Below, in pieces: positions 8,121 through 19,026 of a stretch of DNA of 64,000 nt; positions within the stretch are counted from its first letter, which is position 1, and each line of letters begins with the position of its first letter. A program made the translations under genes and the position numbers. This DNA comes from Mesorhizobium sp. L-8-3. Lineage in GTDB: Bacteria; Pseudomonadota; Alphaproteobacteria; Rhizobiales; Rhizobiaceae. The notes under the pieces are model-generated. The model was not told the DNA's origin and did no database searches. It was given only the letters and a program-made list of their open reading frames with translations. The DNA is taken from NCBI RefSeq assembly GCF_016756615.1, contig NZ_AP023262.1:2853501-2917500 (forward strand), given 5' to 3'.

Positions 8121-9140
8121 CTGGCTCAGAAGATCAAGCTTTCCACGATCGCGGATGCGCTCGGCGTTTCGACCGCGACCGTATCGCTGGCCCTGCGCGA
8201 CAGCCCGCTCGTGGCCGATGCGACCAGGGACCGCATCAAGGAGCATGCCCGCGCCATAGGCTACATATACAATCGCCGCGCGGCGAGCCTCAGGACCTCG
8301 CGGTCCGGCATCGTCGGCGTCGTCGTCCACGACATCATGAATCCGTTCTTCGCCGAGATCCTGCGCTCGATCGAAAGCGAGCTCGACCGCAGCCGGCAGA
8401 CCTTCATCCTGTCCAATCATTACGACCAGCTCGAGAAGCAGCGCACCTTCATCGACACGCTGCTGCAACTCGGCGCCGACGGCGTGATCATGTCTCCCGC
8501 GATCGGCACGCCGCCCGAGGATATCCGCATGGCCGAAGAGAACGGCCTGCCGGCTGTGCTGATCGCCAGAACGGTCGAGGGCGCCGGCGTCCCGGCCTTC
8601 CGCGGCGACGACGCCTATGGGACGGGCCTTGCCACCAACCACCTGATCTCCCTCGGCCACCGCCGCATCGCAATGGTCGGCGGCACGGACCAGACCTCCA
8701 CGGGTCGGGACCGTTATCAGGGCTATCTCAACGCCATGGAGACCGCAGGGCTCGAAGTGAAGCCGCATTGGCGTCTCTCCGGCCCGCGCACCAAGCAGGC
8801 CGGCTTCGAAGCCGCCGGACAGTTCCTTGCCATGAAGGACAAGCCAACCGCGGCGGTATGCTGGAACGACCTCGTCGCGATCGGGCTGATGAACGGCATC
8901 TCGCGTGCCGGCCTCGTCCCCGGGGTCGACATTTCGGTCACCGGCTACGACGACCTGGAAGAGGCGGCGATCGCCACACCGGCCCTGACGACGGTGTGGA
9001 ACGGCCAGCGCGAGGTCGGCCGCCGCGCCGCGCGCGTCCTGCTCGACCGTCTCAACGGCGCGGCGGTGCGCGCCTCGCAGGAACTCATCAAGCCGGAACT
9101 GCATGTGCGCCAGTCGACCGCCCGGCCCGTCGAACGATGA
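8121..9140 (+). CDS. LacI/GalR-family transcriptional regulator with apparent CTG start
   Basis: 339 residues. The DNA-binding domain is complete only if translation begins at CTG 8121: residues 6-30 read 'LSTIADALGVSTATVSLAL', a textbook LacI helix-turn-helix, then 'YIYNRRAASLRTSRSGIVGVVV' (hinge). GGAGG at 8111-8115 sits five bases before the CTG. There is no ATG, GTG or TTG in frame between the stop at 8061-8063 and the ATG at 8211, which would delete the HTH. The ligand domain (about 60-335) is a periplasmic-binding-protein-like fold with 'GADGVIMSPAIGTP', 'LGHRRIAMVGG' and 'DISVTGYDDLEEA'. The 2-hydroxyacid dehydrogenase gene follows after 21 bp and is its likely co-transcribed partner. 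Confidence 0.85.
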   Translation: MAQKIKLSTIADALGVSTATVSLALRDSPLVADATRDRIKEHARAIGYIYNRRAASLRTSRSGIVGVVVHDIMNPFFAEILRSIESELDRSRQTFILSNHYDQLEKQRTFIDTLLQLGADGVIMSPAIGTPPEDIRMAEENGLPAVLIARTVEGAGVPAFRGDDAYGTGLATNHLISLGHRRIAMVGGTDQTSTGRDRYQGYLNAMETAGLEVKPHWRLSGPRTKQAGFEAAGQFLAMKDKPTAAVCWNDLVAIGLMNGISRAGLVPGVDISVTGYDDLEEAAIATPALTTVWNGQREVGRRAARVLLDRLNGAAVRASQELIKPELHVRQSTARPVER

Positions 9141-9161
9141 ACAGGTCATGAGGAGCATGCC

Positions 9162-10133
9162 GTGGGTTCGCTGAAAGACGTCACCATCGTGATCCCCGCC
9201 AGGCTGCATGAGCATGCCGTCGGCCGAACCGAGGCCAGCTTCCGCGCCATTCGTATCGAAAGGGCCGATCCGGCGCTGGTGACGCCGGAGATGGCGCGCG
9301 ACGTCAGGGGCATCGCGGCGATGACGCGGATCGACGCGGCCTTCATCGACGCGCTGCCCAATCTGGAGATCATCGGCAGTTTCGGCGTGGGCTATGACCA
9401 GGTCGACGCCGCCTATGCAGGCAAGAAGGGCGTGATGGTCACCAACACGCCCGATGTGCTGACCGAGGAAGTGGCCGACACCGCGCTCGGCCTTCTGATC
9501 AACACGCTCCGCGAACTGCCCAGGGCCGAGGCCTGGCTGCGCGAAGGGCGCTGGGTCAAGGAGGGTCCCTATCCGCTGACGCGCTCGACCTTGCGCGGCC
9601 GCCATGCGGGCATTTTCGGCCTGGGGCGGATCGGCCTTGCCATCGCGCGACGGCTCGAAGCGCTGGGGATGACCATCTCCTATCACAACCGCCGCGCGGT
9701 TCCTGATGTGACCTATGCCTACTACCCCACGCTGGTCGGCCTTGCCGAAGCCGTCGACACGCTGATCTCGGTGGCGCCGGGCGGCACGGCCACCGAAAAG
9801 GCAGTGAACGCGGAGATACTGAAGGCGCTGGGGCCCGATGGGGTCTTCGTCAATGTCGGGCGAGGCAGCACGGTCGACGAGCCGGCATTGATCAAGGCGC
9901 TCGCCGACGGGACGATCCGCGCCGCGGGCCTCGACGTGTTCGCCGACGAGCCGCGCGTGCCCCAGGCGCTGATCGACCTGCCCAATGCCTGCCTGCTGCC
10001 GCATGTCGGCTCGGCCTCGGTGCATACGCGGCAGGCGATGGCCGACCTGGTGGTCGACAATCTCGCCGCATGGTTCGGCGAGGGCAGGGCGCTGACGCCG
10101 GTCGTCGAGACCGCGCATGTGGGCAGGAGTTAG
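9162..10133 (+). CDS. D-isomer-specific 2-hydroxyacid dehydrogenase (glyoxylate/hydroxypyruvate reductase type)
   Basis: 323 residues from GTG 9162, supported by AGGAG at 9151-9155. The NAD(P)-binding site is 'GRHAGIFGLGRIGLAIARRLEALG' (GxGxxG near residue 150). Later family blocks are 'NVGRGSTVDEPALIKALADG', 'AAGLDVFADEPRVP' and 'LLPHVGSASVHTR', which contains the catalytic His. It reduces 2-oxoacids such as glyoxylate or hydroxypyruvate with NAD(P)H. The exact substrate is not visible. Directly behind the LacI-type regulator, it is presumably controlled by it. The following 226 bp up to the next gene hold nothing I recognise. Confidence 0.9.
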   Translation: MGSLKDVTIVIPARLHEHAVGRTEASFRAIRIERADPALVTPEMARDVRGIAAMTRIDAAFIDALPNLEIIGSFGVGYDQVDAAYAGKKGVMVTNTPDVLTEEVADTALGLLINTLRELPRAEAWLREGRWVKEGPYPLTRSTLRGRHAGIFGLGRIGLAIARRLEALGMTISYHNRRAVPDVTYAYYPTLVGLAEAVDTLISVAPGGTATEKAVNAEILKALGPDGVFVNVGRGSTVDEPALIKALADGTIRAAGLDVFADEPRVPQALIDLPNACLLPHVGSASVHTRQAMADLVVDNLAAWFGEGRALTPVVETAHVGRS

Positions 10134-10359
10134 TCGCGCCACGGTTCGTCGGGGTTGTCGGCCGCCCAAGCCACAAAGCATATCTCCCGAAATTGCGCAC
10201 CGGTTCCGGGACAAAGACATGCGTCAAACCAAAGACCTACAGCGTGTGGCGTTAATCCGTTTTCACCCAACACGCTGCAAGCTCGACCGACATACGATTC
10301 GCTGGGGCGGCTGTCGATGATTCCGGAATGGCGCTCGTTCCGGTGGATCGGCGTCGGGC

Positions 10360-11133
10360 CTATTCGGCCGCCGTGCGGGCCCCCAACCGCGCCGCGGCGT
10401 GAAGCCGGACAGCTTCGCCGAAGGCCTTGAAGATGCGCGCCGAAGCGTCGTCCGAATTGACCCAATATTCCGGGTGCCACTGGACACCGACGGCGAAGGC
10501 GCGGGCATCACGCACCGAAACCGCCTCGACCGTGCCGTCCCCGGCGACGGCTTCCACCTGCAGGCGACTACCGAGCCGACCGACCGCCTGACGGTGGACC
10601 GAATTCACGAGTATGTCGCCGGCGCCGAACACACCGGCCAGGCAACTGCCCGGCTTGATCGTGACGGCCTGGCGGATGGCGAAACGTTCATCCTGATCGT
10701 CGCTCACCGGGGCGCGGTGGTCGAGCATGCCCTCGCCGTCCTGGATCTCGGTGGCGAGCGTGCCGCCGAGCGCCACGTTGAGTTCCTGAATGCCGCGGCA
10801 GATGGCAAGCAGCGGCACGCCGTAGTCGATCGCCTTGCGGATCAGCGGCAGGGTCGTCGCGTCGCGCGCCGGATCATAGGGCCCGTTCGCCTCGCTGGCG
10901 TCGCCGCCATAGAGCGCGGGATGCACGTTGGAGCGGGAGCCGGTCACCATCACGCCGTCCACCGAAGCGACAAGCTGATCGAGATCGAGCCGGTCGCCGA
11001 AGGACGGCACGAGCACCGGCAACACGCCGGCGCCTGTGATCGCGGCCTCGAGATATTGCTGCGGCGCGGCGTGCCATGTGTAGTTCTCGAACTGCTTGAC
11101 GTCTGTCGATACGGCCACAAGCGGCTGCAGCAT
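10360..11133 (-). CDS. Class I glutamine amidotransferase-like hydrolase (PuuD / peptidase C26 family)
   Basis: 257 residues from the minus-strand ATG at 11131-11133 (an ATG at 11238 would add a basic, unconserved leader). The nucleophile elbow is 'PLLAICRGIQELNVALGG' (Cys near residue 117) and the catalytic His-x-Glu is 'GVQWHPEYW' near 225. The N-terminal 'PLVAVSTDVKQFENYTWHAAPQQYLEAAITGAGVLPVLVP' matches gamma-glutamyl-GABA hydrolases (PuuD), which release an amine from gamma-glutamyl conjugates. There is no other putrescine gene nearby, so the substrate is open. It is divergent from the first TRAP binding-protein gene, and the 305-bp shared region holds an inverted repeat. Confidence 0.85.
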   Translation of the reverse strand: MLQPLVAVSTDVKQFENYTWHAAPQQYLEAAITGAGVLPVLVPSFGDRLDLDQLVASVDGVMVTGSRSNVHPALYGGDASEANGPYDPARDATTLPLIRKAIDYGVPLLAICRGIQELNVALGGTLATEIQDGEGMLDHRAPVSDDQDERFAIRQAVTIKPGSCLAGVFGAGDILVNSVHRQAVGRLGSRLQVEAVAGDGTVEAVSVRDARAFAVGVQWHPEYWVNSDDASARIFKAFGEAVRLHAAARLGARTAAE

Positions 11134-11334
11134 GCTGTCTCTCGCGATGAAGGCCCGGCTTGCGGGCGGAAACGGACGATGACCCGAATCTAATGCGGAT
11201 CCCGGACGTTTCCAACTCCCCGCTGGCGCCTTGCGCATCCCGGGCTCGAGAAACCTACAACTAAAGTCTCAGCGCGCGGAGCAGCCGGTAGGTATTTCTA
11301 CGATATCGTGGGTCCGTTGAGGCGCCATGCTGGA

Positions 11335-12545
<1,211 letters not shown>

Positions 12546-12566
12546 CCACCGCCGCATCGACGCTCT

Positions 12567-12605
12567 AAGCCCCCGGGAACGGCGACGTCCCCGGGGGCTT
12601 TGTCT
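12567..12605 (+). terminator. Rho-independent terminator after takP-like gene 1
   Basis: AAGCCCCCGGG (12567-12577) pairs perfectly with CCCGGGGGCTT (12590-12600), loop 12 bases, followed by a T-rich stretch (TTTGTCTTT). It lies 22 bp after the stop codon and separates the two paralogous binding-protein genes into separate transcripts. Confidence 0.85.
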
Positions 12606-12633
12606 TTCGGGGGGGCGGCCCATATCCTCGAAT

Positions 12634-12735
12634 GCGGCGCGTCCATTCGGGCGCGCTAAGGACGCCCCGACCACTTTGGATCCATGCTTCTTGCTCTCCG
12701 CGAACCGAGTACGCTTTTTCGGCCGATGCGGCAGG
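12634..12735. repeat. Dispersed intergenic repeat, copy A (second copy at 26578-26681)
   Basis: About 102 bp that aligns along its length with 26578-26681. Shared blocks in the same order are GCGCGTCCATT, CGGGCGCGCT, GGATCC/GAATCC, the 'TCCG.GAA.CG.GTACG' part and the ending GGCCGATGCGGCAGG. Both copies are intergenic and in the same orientation. The element is GC-palindromic at its left end. I recall similar non-coding repeats as abundant in Mesorhizobium-like genomes. The remaining gap (12736-12959) is AT-rich near 12765-12790 and probably holds the promoter of the next gene. Confidence 0.7.
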
Positions 12736-12920
12736 TGAAATGAGACAGGCCGCAAGTTGTCTATCACTATATTAATTAACTAATCTGAGAGGCTCTGGAG
12801 TTCGGATGGAAAGAGCGCTCCGCCGACATGGATCGTCCGCCGATGCTGGACAGTTGAACCTGTCCGTGTTTTGAATTCGTCCGGGGCCGGCTGCCGATAC
12901 AAATGTCAACAGGGGACTAG

Positions 12921-14066
<1,146 letters not shown>

Positions 14067-14085
14067 GCCTCACACCGTGAGAAGG

Positions 14086-14118
14086 ACGCCCCGGAGCGGA
14101 CAGACTCCGGGGCGTTTT
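14086..14118 (+). terminator. Rho-independent terminator after the second TakP-like gene
   Basis: ACGCCCCGGAG (14086-14096) pairs perfectly with CTCCGGGGCGT (14105-14115), eight-base loop, followed by TTTT. It also sits just after the stop of the convergent VOC gene and may act in both directions. Confidence 0.85.
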
Positions 14119-14120
14119 CG

Positions 14121-14495
14121 TCAGCTGACATCGGCACTGACCTCGACGAGCAGGCCGCCGGGAGCGAGGCAATAGAAGACGGTTGTCGCGGCGCCGCCGC
14201 GCATCAGGTTCTGGATCTCGTCCGGCCGGAGACCTGCCTCCGTCATCTCGGCATGCTTGGCGCGCACTTCGTCGCCGTCGCCGACGAGAAAGCCGATGTG
14301 GAAGCCTTCGGGGTAGTCGGCTTTGCCGCCCTTGCCGGGGCGCATCAGGTTGAGCGCGAAGCCGTCGGTGCCCCGCAATATCGCGAAGGCGTCATTGCCG
14401 CGCATGGCGACGAGCTCGAAGCCGAAATGACGCGTGAAGAAGTCGGCGAGGCCGGCGACATCAGTGGTGCAGAGATTGGCGTGGTTGAGTTTCAT
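14121..14495 (-). CDS. VOC-family (glyoxalase/bleomycin-resistance-like) protein
   Basis: 124 residues. It opens with the metal-ligand pattern 'MKLNHANLCTTDVAGLADFFTRHFGFELV' (His near residue 5) and ends 'TTVFYCLAPGGLLVEVSADVS', where the Glu near 119 is the usual second-site ligand. One domain of two beta-alpha-beta-beta-beta units is the normal size. Function within this family ranges from isomerases to dioxygenases and cannot be fixed here. It lies downstream of the TRAP permease genes on the same strand, 395 bp away, so co-transcription is doubtful. Confidence 0.85.
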   Translation of the reverse strand: MKLNHANLCTTDVAGLADFFTRHFGFELVAMRGNDAFAILRGTDGFALNLMRPGKGGKADYPEGFHIGFLVGDGDEVRAKHAEMTEAGLRPDEIQNLMRGGAATTVFYCLAPGGLLVEVSADVS

Positions 14496-14890
14496 GATCC
14501 ATTCCTGTCTGGCGTTGGCGTTCGGACAGGAAGGCGGGGAACGGCAGTCGGCCGGATGGATTTCGAAGCCATGACCCGCCGGCTGCGCGGGCGGTAGCCT
14601 TCGCAGTCCGGCCGTGGGTCCTGCCGTCTCGAAAGGCGGCGGACAGGCTTCCCGGAAGTGTCATACGTCCATTTGGGCGCATGAACCGACGCATGGCGCT
14701 TCCGAACAATCGAAGCCGATCTTCGGGGCGTTGCGAAGGGAAGTGGCCGGACTCACCGAACCGGCCATGTCTTTTTCGGCAGGGATCGTGTAGCGCGGCA
14801 GCCGATGCGTTGCAACGGCCCTTTCGCGACTGCCTGGCGCTTGCGCTCTCCGCCGCCCTTCGCGGGCGGCGGAGAGCCGGAACAGCGGGC
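14496..14890. other. Gap of about 395 bp with one strong hairpin
   Basis: No convincing gene on either strand. Near its right end a 13-bp perfect stem, CTCTCCGCCGCCC (14846-14858) and GGGCGGCGGAGAG (14864-14876), encloses a five-base loop. It lies 14 bp past the stop of dctM (minus strand) and probably ends that transcript or protects its 3' end, although no uridine run follows. The left end should carry the VOC gene promoter, but I see no clear -35/-10 pair. Confidence 0.5.
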
Positions 14891-16639
14891 TCAGTTGAAT
14901 TTCGGCGGCTGCGTAAGATCGTTCGCGGGCGGCGTGGCCGGTTCTGCCGGCGCTGCGGGGCCGCCGTCGGTCGGCGGTGCGCCGAACGGAGGCAGACCAA
15001 GTCCCGGCAGGCCCGGCTGATCGCCGCCGCCGAAGGGCGGTACGACGATCTCGACGTCGGCGGGGTTCACGGTCTCGCCCTTGTAGTGTGTCACCATCTG
15101 CGGGAAGGCGATTGTGAGGCCGACCATGACCACCTGGATGCAGACATAGGGTACCGCGCCCCAATAGATCTGCCCCGTCGTGACCGGGGCGATCTGCTTG
15201 CCGGTGACCTTGTCGAGATAAGGCACGCGCGCCGCGACCGAGCGCAGATAAAACAGCGCGAAGCCGAAGGGCGGATGCATGAAGCTGGTCTGCATGTTGA
15301 TGCCGAGCAGCACCCCGAACCAGATCAGATCGATTCCGAGCTTGTCGGCAGCGGGCGCCAGCAGCGGCACGATGATGAAGGCCAGCTCGAAGAAATCCAG
15401 GAAGAAGGCGAGCAGAAAGACCAGGATGTTGACGGCAATCAGGAAGCCGGCCTCGCCGCCGGGCAGCGACACCAGCAGGTGCTCGACCCAGAGGTGCCCG
15501 TTGACGCCGTAGAAGGTGAGCGAGAACACGCGGGCGCCGATCAGGATGAACAGCACGAAGGAGGAAAGCCTGGTCGTCGAGGCCAGTGCCTGACGGACCA
15601 CGTCGAGGTTCAGTCGTCCCTTGGCCGCCGCCATGATCAATGCGCCGACGGCGCCCATGGCGCCGCCCTCAGTCGGGGTGGCGATACCCAGGAAGATGGT
15701 GCCGAGAACGAGGAAGATCAGCGCCAGCGGCGGGATGAGCACAATGATGACCTGCTGCGCGAGGCGCGACATCATCTTGAGGCCGAGCGACTTGTCGAGG
15801 ATCGCCGCGACGTAGATCGCGATGACGCCCACGGTCGCGCCGAGAATGTCGGCATTGGCGCCCTGCGTGGGCGACAGATAGATATGCGCGGCATAGGCGA
15901 CGATCACGGCCGCGACCAGCGCGACCAGCAGCGAGGTGACGCCGGAGCCCAGCGTGCGCGCTTCGAGCGGCAGAGCCGGCATCGCCTTCGGCCGGATGAT
16001 CGACATCACGAGCACATAGCTCATGTAGAGGCCGGTCAGGACGAGGCCGGGGATAAGGGCCCCCTTGTACATGTCGCCGACCGACCGGCCGAGCTGGTCG
16101 GCAAGAACGATGAGCACGAGCGAGGGCGGGATGATCTGGGCGAGCGTGCCGGAGGCCGCGATGACGCCCGAGGCGATGCGCCGGTCATAGCCGTAGCGCA
16201 ACATGATCGGAAGCGAGATCAAGCCCATGGCAATGACCGAGGCGGCCACGACGCCGGTGGTCGCTGCGAGCAGCGCGCCGACGAAGATCACCGCATAGGC
16301 GAGACCGCCCCGAACCGGGCCGAAGAGCTGGCCGACCGTATCGAGCAGGTCCTCGGCCATGCCCGACCGCTCCAGCACGATCCCCATGAATGTGAAGAAG
16401 GGGATGGCCAGCAACGTCTCGTTGGACAATACGCCCCAGAAACGTTCCGGAAGGGCATAGAGAAGCGGCCAGGAGAGATTGATGGTGCCGCTCGAAAACG
16501 GCGCCAGCTCGACGCCGATGAAGAAGAACAGCAAGCCGTTGGCGGCCAGCGAGAAGGCGACGGGATAGCCGAGCAGGAGGAAGATGATGAGCGAAAAGAA
16601 CATGATCGGCGCCATGTTCTGGGCGATGAACTCGATCAC
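14891..16639 (-). CDS. dctM: TRAP transporter large permease subunit (DctM family)
   Basis: 582 residues, longer than the usual ~430, with about 12 or more hydrophobic segments. Motifs are 'MIFFSL.IFLLLGYPVAFSLAANGL' at the N-terminus, 'ALPERFWGVLSNETLLAIPFFTFMGIVLERSGMAEDLLDTVG' and 'GVLLGINMQTSFMHPPFGFALFYLRSVA'. It forms the sodium-coupled transport channel fed by the periplasmic TakP-like proteins. The extra length lies in additional central membrane segments and in a Pro/Gly/Ala-rich C-terminal tail of about 40 residues (GGGDQPGLPGLGLPPFGAPP onward). The tail is unlikely to be membrane-embedded. The start overlaps the stop of the small subunit gene by four bases. Confidence 0.9.
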   Translation of the reverse strand: MIEFIAQNMAPIMFFSLIIFLLLGYPVAFSLAANGLLFFFIGVELAPFSSGTINLSWPLLYALPERFWGVLSNETLLAIPFFTFMGIVLERSGMAEDLLDTVGQLFGPVRGGLAYAVIFVGALLAATTGVVAASVIAMGLISLPIMLRYGYDRRIASGVIAASGTLAQIIPPSLVLIVLADQLGRSVGDMYKGALIPGLVLTGLYMSYVLVMSIIRPKAMPALPLEARTLGSGVTSLLVALVAAVIVAYAAHIYLSPTQGANADILGATVGVIAIYVAAILDKSLGLKMMSRLAQQVIIVLIPPLALIFLVLGTIFLGIATPTEGGAMGAVGALIMAAAKGRLNLDVVRQALASTTRLSSFVLFILIGARVFSLTFYGVNGHLWVEHLLVSLPGGEAGFLIAVNILVFLLAFFLDFFELAFIIVPLLAPAADKLGIDLIWFGVLLGINMQTSFMHPPFGFALFYLRSVAARVPYLDKVTGKQIAPVTTGQIYWGAVPYVCIQVVMVGLTIAFPQMVTHYKGETVNPADVEIVVPPFGGGDQPGLPGLGLPPFGAPPTDGGPAAPAEPATPPANDLTQPPKFN

Positions 16640-17220
16640 GAGCGCACCTCCCCGGCGATGGCCTGGCCCTCGAGCTCGGCCTGTTCATGGGTCGATATGA
16701 AGGGGTTGGGGTCCTCCATGTCGCCACGCATTATGGCGATCTTCTTGATGATCTCGGACACGCCCTGGAGGCCGAGCAGCGTGAAGCCGATGAGAAGCAG
16801 CGCCTTGGCCGGCCACAGAACCAGGCCACCGGCGCTCGACGACATTTCGCCCGACCGAACGGACAGGCTCACATAGGGCACGAAGTAATAGATCATCAGC
16901 AGGACGAAAGGCATCAGGAAGAAGACATGCCCGAAGAGGTCGATCCAATGCTGGATGCGCCTCGAGAACATCCCGTAGACGATGTCGATTCGGATATGCT
17001 CGTTCTGCTTCAGCGTATAGGCGGCGGCCAGAAGGAAGGCGGCACCGAACAGATACCATTGCAGCTCGAGCCAGGCGTTCGACGACATGTTGAACGCCTT
17101 GCGGATCACTGCATTGCCGGCGCTGATCAGGATGGACAGCAGGATCAGCCAGGCGATCCATTTGCCGATAGTTTCGTTCAAGCGATCGATGGCTCTGGAG
17201 AGAGCAAGAAGCCCAGCCAT
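16636..17220 (-). CDS. dctQ: TRAP transporter small permease subunit (DctQ family)
   Basis: 194 residues with four membrane segments: 'WIAWLILLSILISAGNAVIRKAF', 'WLELQWYLFGAAFLLAAAYTL', 'HVFFLMPFVLLMIYYFVPYV' and 'KALLLIGFTLLGLQGVSEIIK'. 'SSNAWLELQWYLFGAAFLLAAAYTLKQNEHIRIDI' is the typical DctQ core. It pairs with DctM. A Glu/His-rich C-terminal tail follows the last segment. First gene of the two-gene minus-strand operon. The 200 bp upstream (17221-17419) show no feature beyond its presumed promoter. Confidence 0.9.
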   Translation of the reverse strand: MAGLLALSRAIDRLNETIGKWIAWLILLSILISAGNAVIRKAFNMSSNAWLELQWYLFGAAFLLAAAYTLKQNEHIRIDIVYGMFSRRIQHWIDLFGHVFFLMPFVLLMIYYFVPYVSLSVRSGEMSSSAGGLVLWPAKALLLIGFTLLGLQGVSEIIKKIAIMRGDMEDPNPFISTHEQAELEGQAIAGEVRS

Positions 17221-17419
17221 GCATTCCTCCCGGTTCTTTCTTTTCGCGTGCAGGCCAGGCGCCCCCTCTGGCTTGTCCCGGAACGCAGCGCTTGCCTAAG
17301 CCTATGCAGACGCTGCCCGGCCACGTCAACATGCGGGCGAGCGGCGCGCCGCTGGATAACAGCATCGCGGGGGCGCGAAAAGATCGTAGGAATACGACGA
17401 TGGTTTAGGTGACGCGGCG

Positions 17420-18328
17420 TCAGGGCCTGGCGGCGTGCGACTGCCCGTCGCCCGGTCTGAGCACGAGCAGCACGATCAGGGCGGCGAAAACCGCCGCGTC
17501 GCGCCATTCGATCGGGAAGTAGCCGGACCATAGCGCCTCGGCCATGCCGAAGACGGCCGCGCCGAGGGCCGCGCGCGGCGGCGAATCGTAGCCGCCGACC
17601 GCGGCGACGAACAGGATCTTGAGGCCGAAGACCAGTCCTGTTCCGAAGCTGATATTGCCGAAATAGAGCGCGGCCAGGATGCCGGCCGTCGCCGCCGCGA
17701 GGCCGCCGGCGACGATCGCGCCGTTGAAGACGGCAGGCACGTCGACGCCGCACATGGCGGCCGCCCTGGGGTCGTCGCAAACCGCGCGCCACGATCGGCC
17801 GAAACCTGTGCGGGCGAGGGCCAGCGTCGCCAGGGCCAACGCCAGTACGATCAGGGCGCAGTTCATGAGCTGGATGACGGTAAGGGTGACGCGGAAACCG
17901 TCCGCCATGAGGAAGACCACTGGCTCGGCGAGCATGGGCGGCAGCCAGAAATCGCGCGTCTCCGCCGCGATGCGGCCGAGTTCCATCAGGACGATCGAGG
18001 CGCCGAGGGTGGCCGTCACCACCGCGTTGGGTGTGCGCCGGGCGAGCGGGGAGAACACGCTGCGCGCCAGGATCATGCCGATCAGGATCGCGTAGGCGAA
18101 GGCTGCGACGATGCCCAGGACGACGGTCGCCGGAAGGGTCAGCCACAGGACGTACCAGCCGAAGACCGCGACCAGGATCATGGTCTGCCCGCTGAAGGCG
18201 AAGACGGCGCCATAGGCGAGGTTGGTGCGCCGCACCACGCCGTTGGTGAGCGCATAGCCGAAGGCGAGCAACGCATAGAGAGCACCCATGTGGAGCCCGT
18301 TCAGAACCTGCTGGAGGAAGTACGGCAT
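17420..18328 (-). CDS. Orphan branched-chain amino acid-type ABC transporter permease (LivH family)
   Basis: 302 residues with about eight membrane segments. The beginning 'FLQQVLNGLHMGALYALLAFGYALTNGVVRRTNLAYGAVFAF' is characteristic of LivH. Further blocks are 'GRSWRAVCDDPRAAAMCGVDV' and 'ALYFGNISFGTGLVFGLKILFVAAVGGYDSPPRAALGA'. Normally LivH works with LivM, two ATPases and a binding protein, but none is adjacent here. A second, complete liv-type system lies at 29.6-35.1 kb with its own LivH. This copy may therefore pair with components elsewhere or be a leftover. It is divergent from the CGNR regulator gene. Confidence 0.85.
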   Translation of the reverse strand: MPYFLQQVLNGLHMGALYALLAFGYALTNGVVRRTNLAYGAVFAFSGQTMILVAVFGWYVLWLTLPATVVLGIVAAFAYAILIGMILARSVFSPLARRTPNAVVTATLGASIVLMELGRIAAETRDFWLPPMLAEPVVFLMADGFRVTLTVIQLMNCALIVLALALATLALARTGFGRSWRAVCDDPRAAAMCGVDVPAVFNGAIVAGGLAAATAGILAALYFGNISFGTGLVFGLKILFVAAVGGYDSPPRAALGAAVFGMAEALWSGYFPIEWRDAAVFAALIVLLVLRPGDGQSHAARP

Positions 18329-18381
18329 TGCTGGTCCGTCGGCCCGCCCCGCGTTCGTGGCAAGACGTTGCCTGTCACCTG

Positions 18382-18413
18382 CTAACTTGTCAAATCCATT
18401 TTACCAGTTAGAT
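18382..18413 (+). promoter_or_regulatory. Candidate promoter with inverted repeat ahead of the CGNR gene
   Basis: CTAACT (18382-18387) and AGTTAG (18406-18411) form an inverted repeat in the 92-bp divergent gap. TTGTCA (18387-18392) and TTAGAT (18408-18413) could serve as -35 and -10 with a 15-bp spacer. If so, transcription would begin at or next to the ATG at 18421, giving an almost leaderless mRNA. Short spacer, so low confidence. Confidence 0.3.
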
Positions 18414-18420
18414 TGTGGGG

Positions 18421-19026
18421 ATGGCGGTTTCATGGACAGCTCACAGGTTCGCTGGTGGCGTGCTGGCGCTCGACGCGGCCAACACGGTCGTGCTGCGCGG
18501 TGATCCGCGCGGCTTCGATCGTTTCGCCGAGCCGATCGAGATCGCACGTTTCGCCGAAGCCGCCGGCCGTTTCCGCCGCGAGGAGCTGGGCAACCGTCGC
18601 CTTTCGGTCGCGGACCCTGAGGCCGTGCGGCCGCTCGTCCTGGAGATTCGCGAGGCGACCGACAGCCTGTTCCGGGGCGCTGTCCAGAAGGGCCGCTACG
18701 GCGGAGGAGCCCTGCCGCGGCTGCTGCGCGCCTGTGCCGCCGGCCTCGAAGGCCATGACGACCTCGGTCTGGGCGAGCGCCCCTTCGGCGATCCTGCGAC
18801 CCCGCTCGCCTTCGAGGCGGCCCTCGCAGTCTCGGCCTTGTCGCTGCTTTCGACCGGGACTACCGCAAGGCTGCGTATCTGTCCGAACTGCAACTGGCTC
18901 TTCCTCGACAGGAGCCGCAATTCCAGTCGGCTGTGGTGCGACATGGCCGTCTGCGGCAACCGGCAGAAGGCCAGACGCCACTATCGGCGGCGCCTTGCCG
19001 CGCAGGAGGGTCTTGCGGATGCGTAG
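18421..19026 (+). CDS. CGNR zinc-finger (ABATE domain) putative stress-induced regulator
   Basis: 201 residues from ATG 18421 (GTG 18415 is also in frame). The N-terminal part 'GGVLALDAANTVVLRG' starts the ABATE domain. The C-terminus carries the zinc finger 'RICPNCNWLFLDRSRNSSRLWCDMAVCGNRQKARRHYRRR', with Cys-x2-Cys, a further Cys and the diagnostic Cys-Gly-Asn-Arg. Proteins of this family are thought to be DNA-binding regulators, but little is known of their targets. The gene overlaps the next (lipoprotein) gene by eight bases, so the two are coupled. Confidence 0.85.
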   Translation: MAVSWTAHRFAGGVLALDAANTVVLRGDPRGFDRFAEPIEIARFAEAAGRFRREELGNRRLSVADPEAVRPLVLEIREATDSLFRGAVQKGRYGGGALPRLLRACAAGLEGHDDLGLGERPFGDPATPLAFEAALAVSALSLLSTGTTARLRICPNCNWLFLDRSRNSSRLWCDMAVCGNRQKARRHYRRRLAAQEGLADA

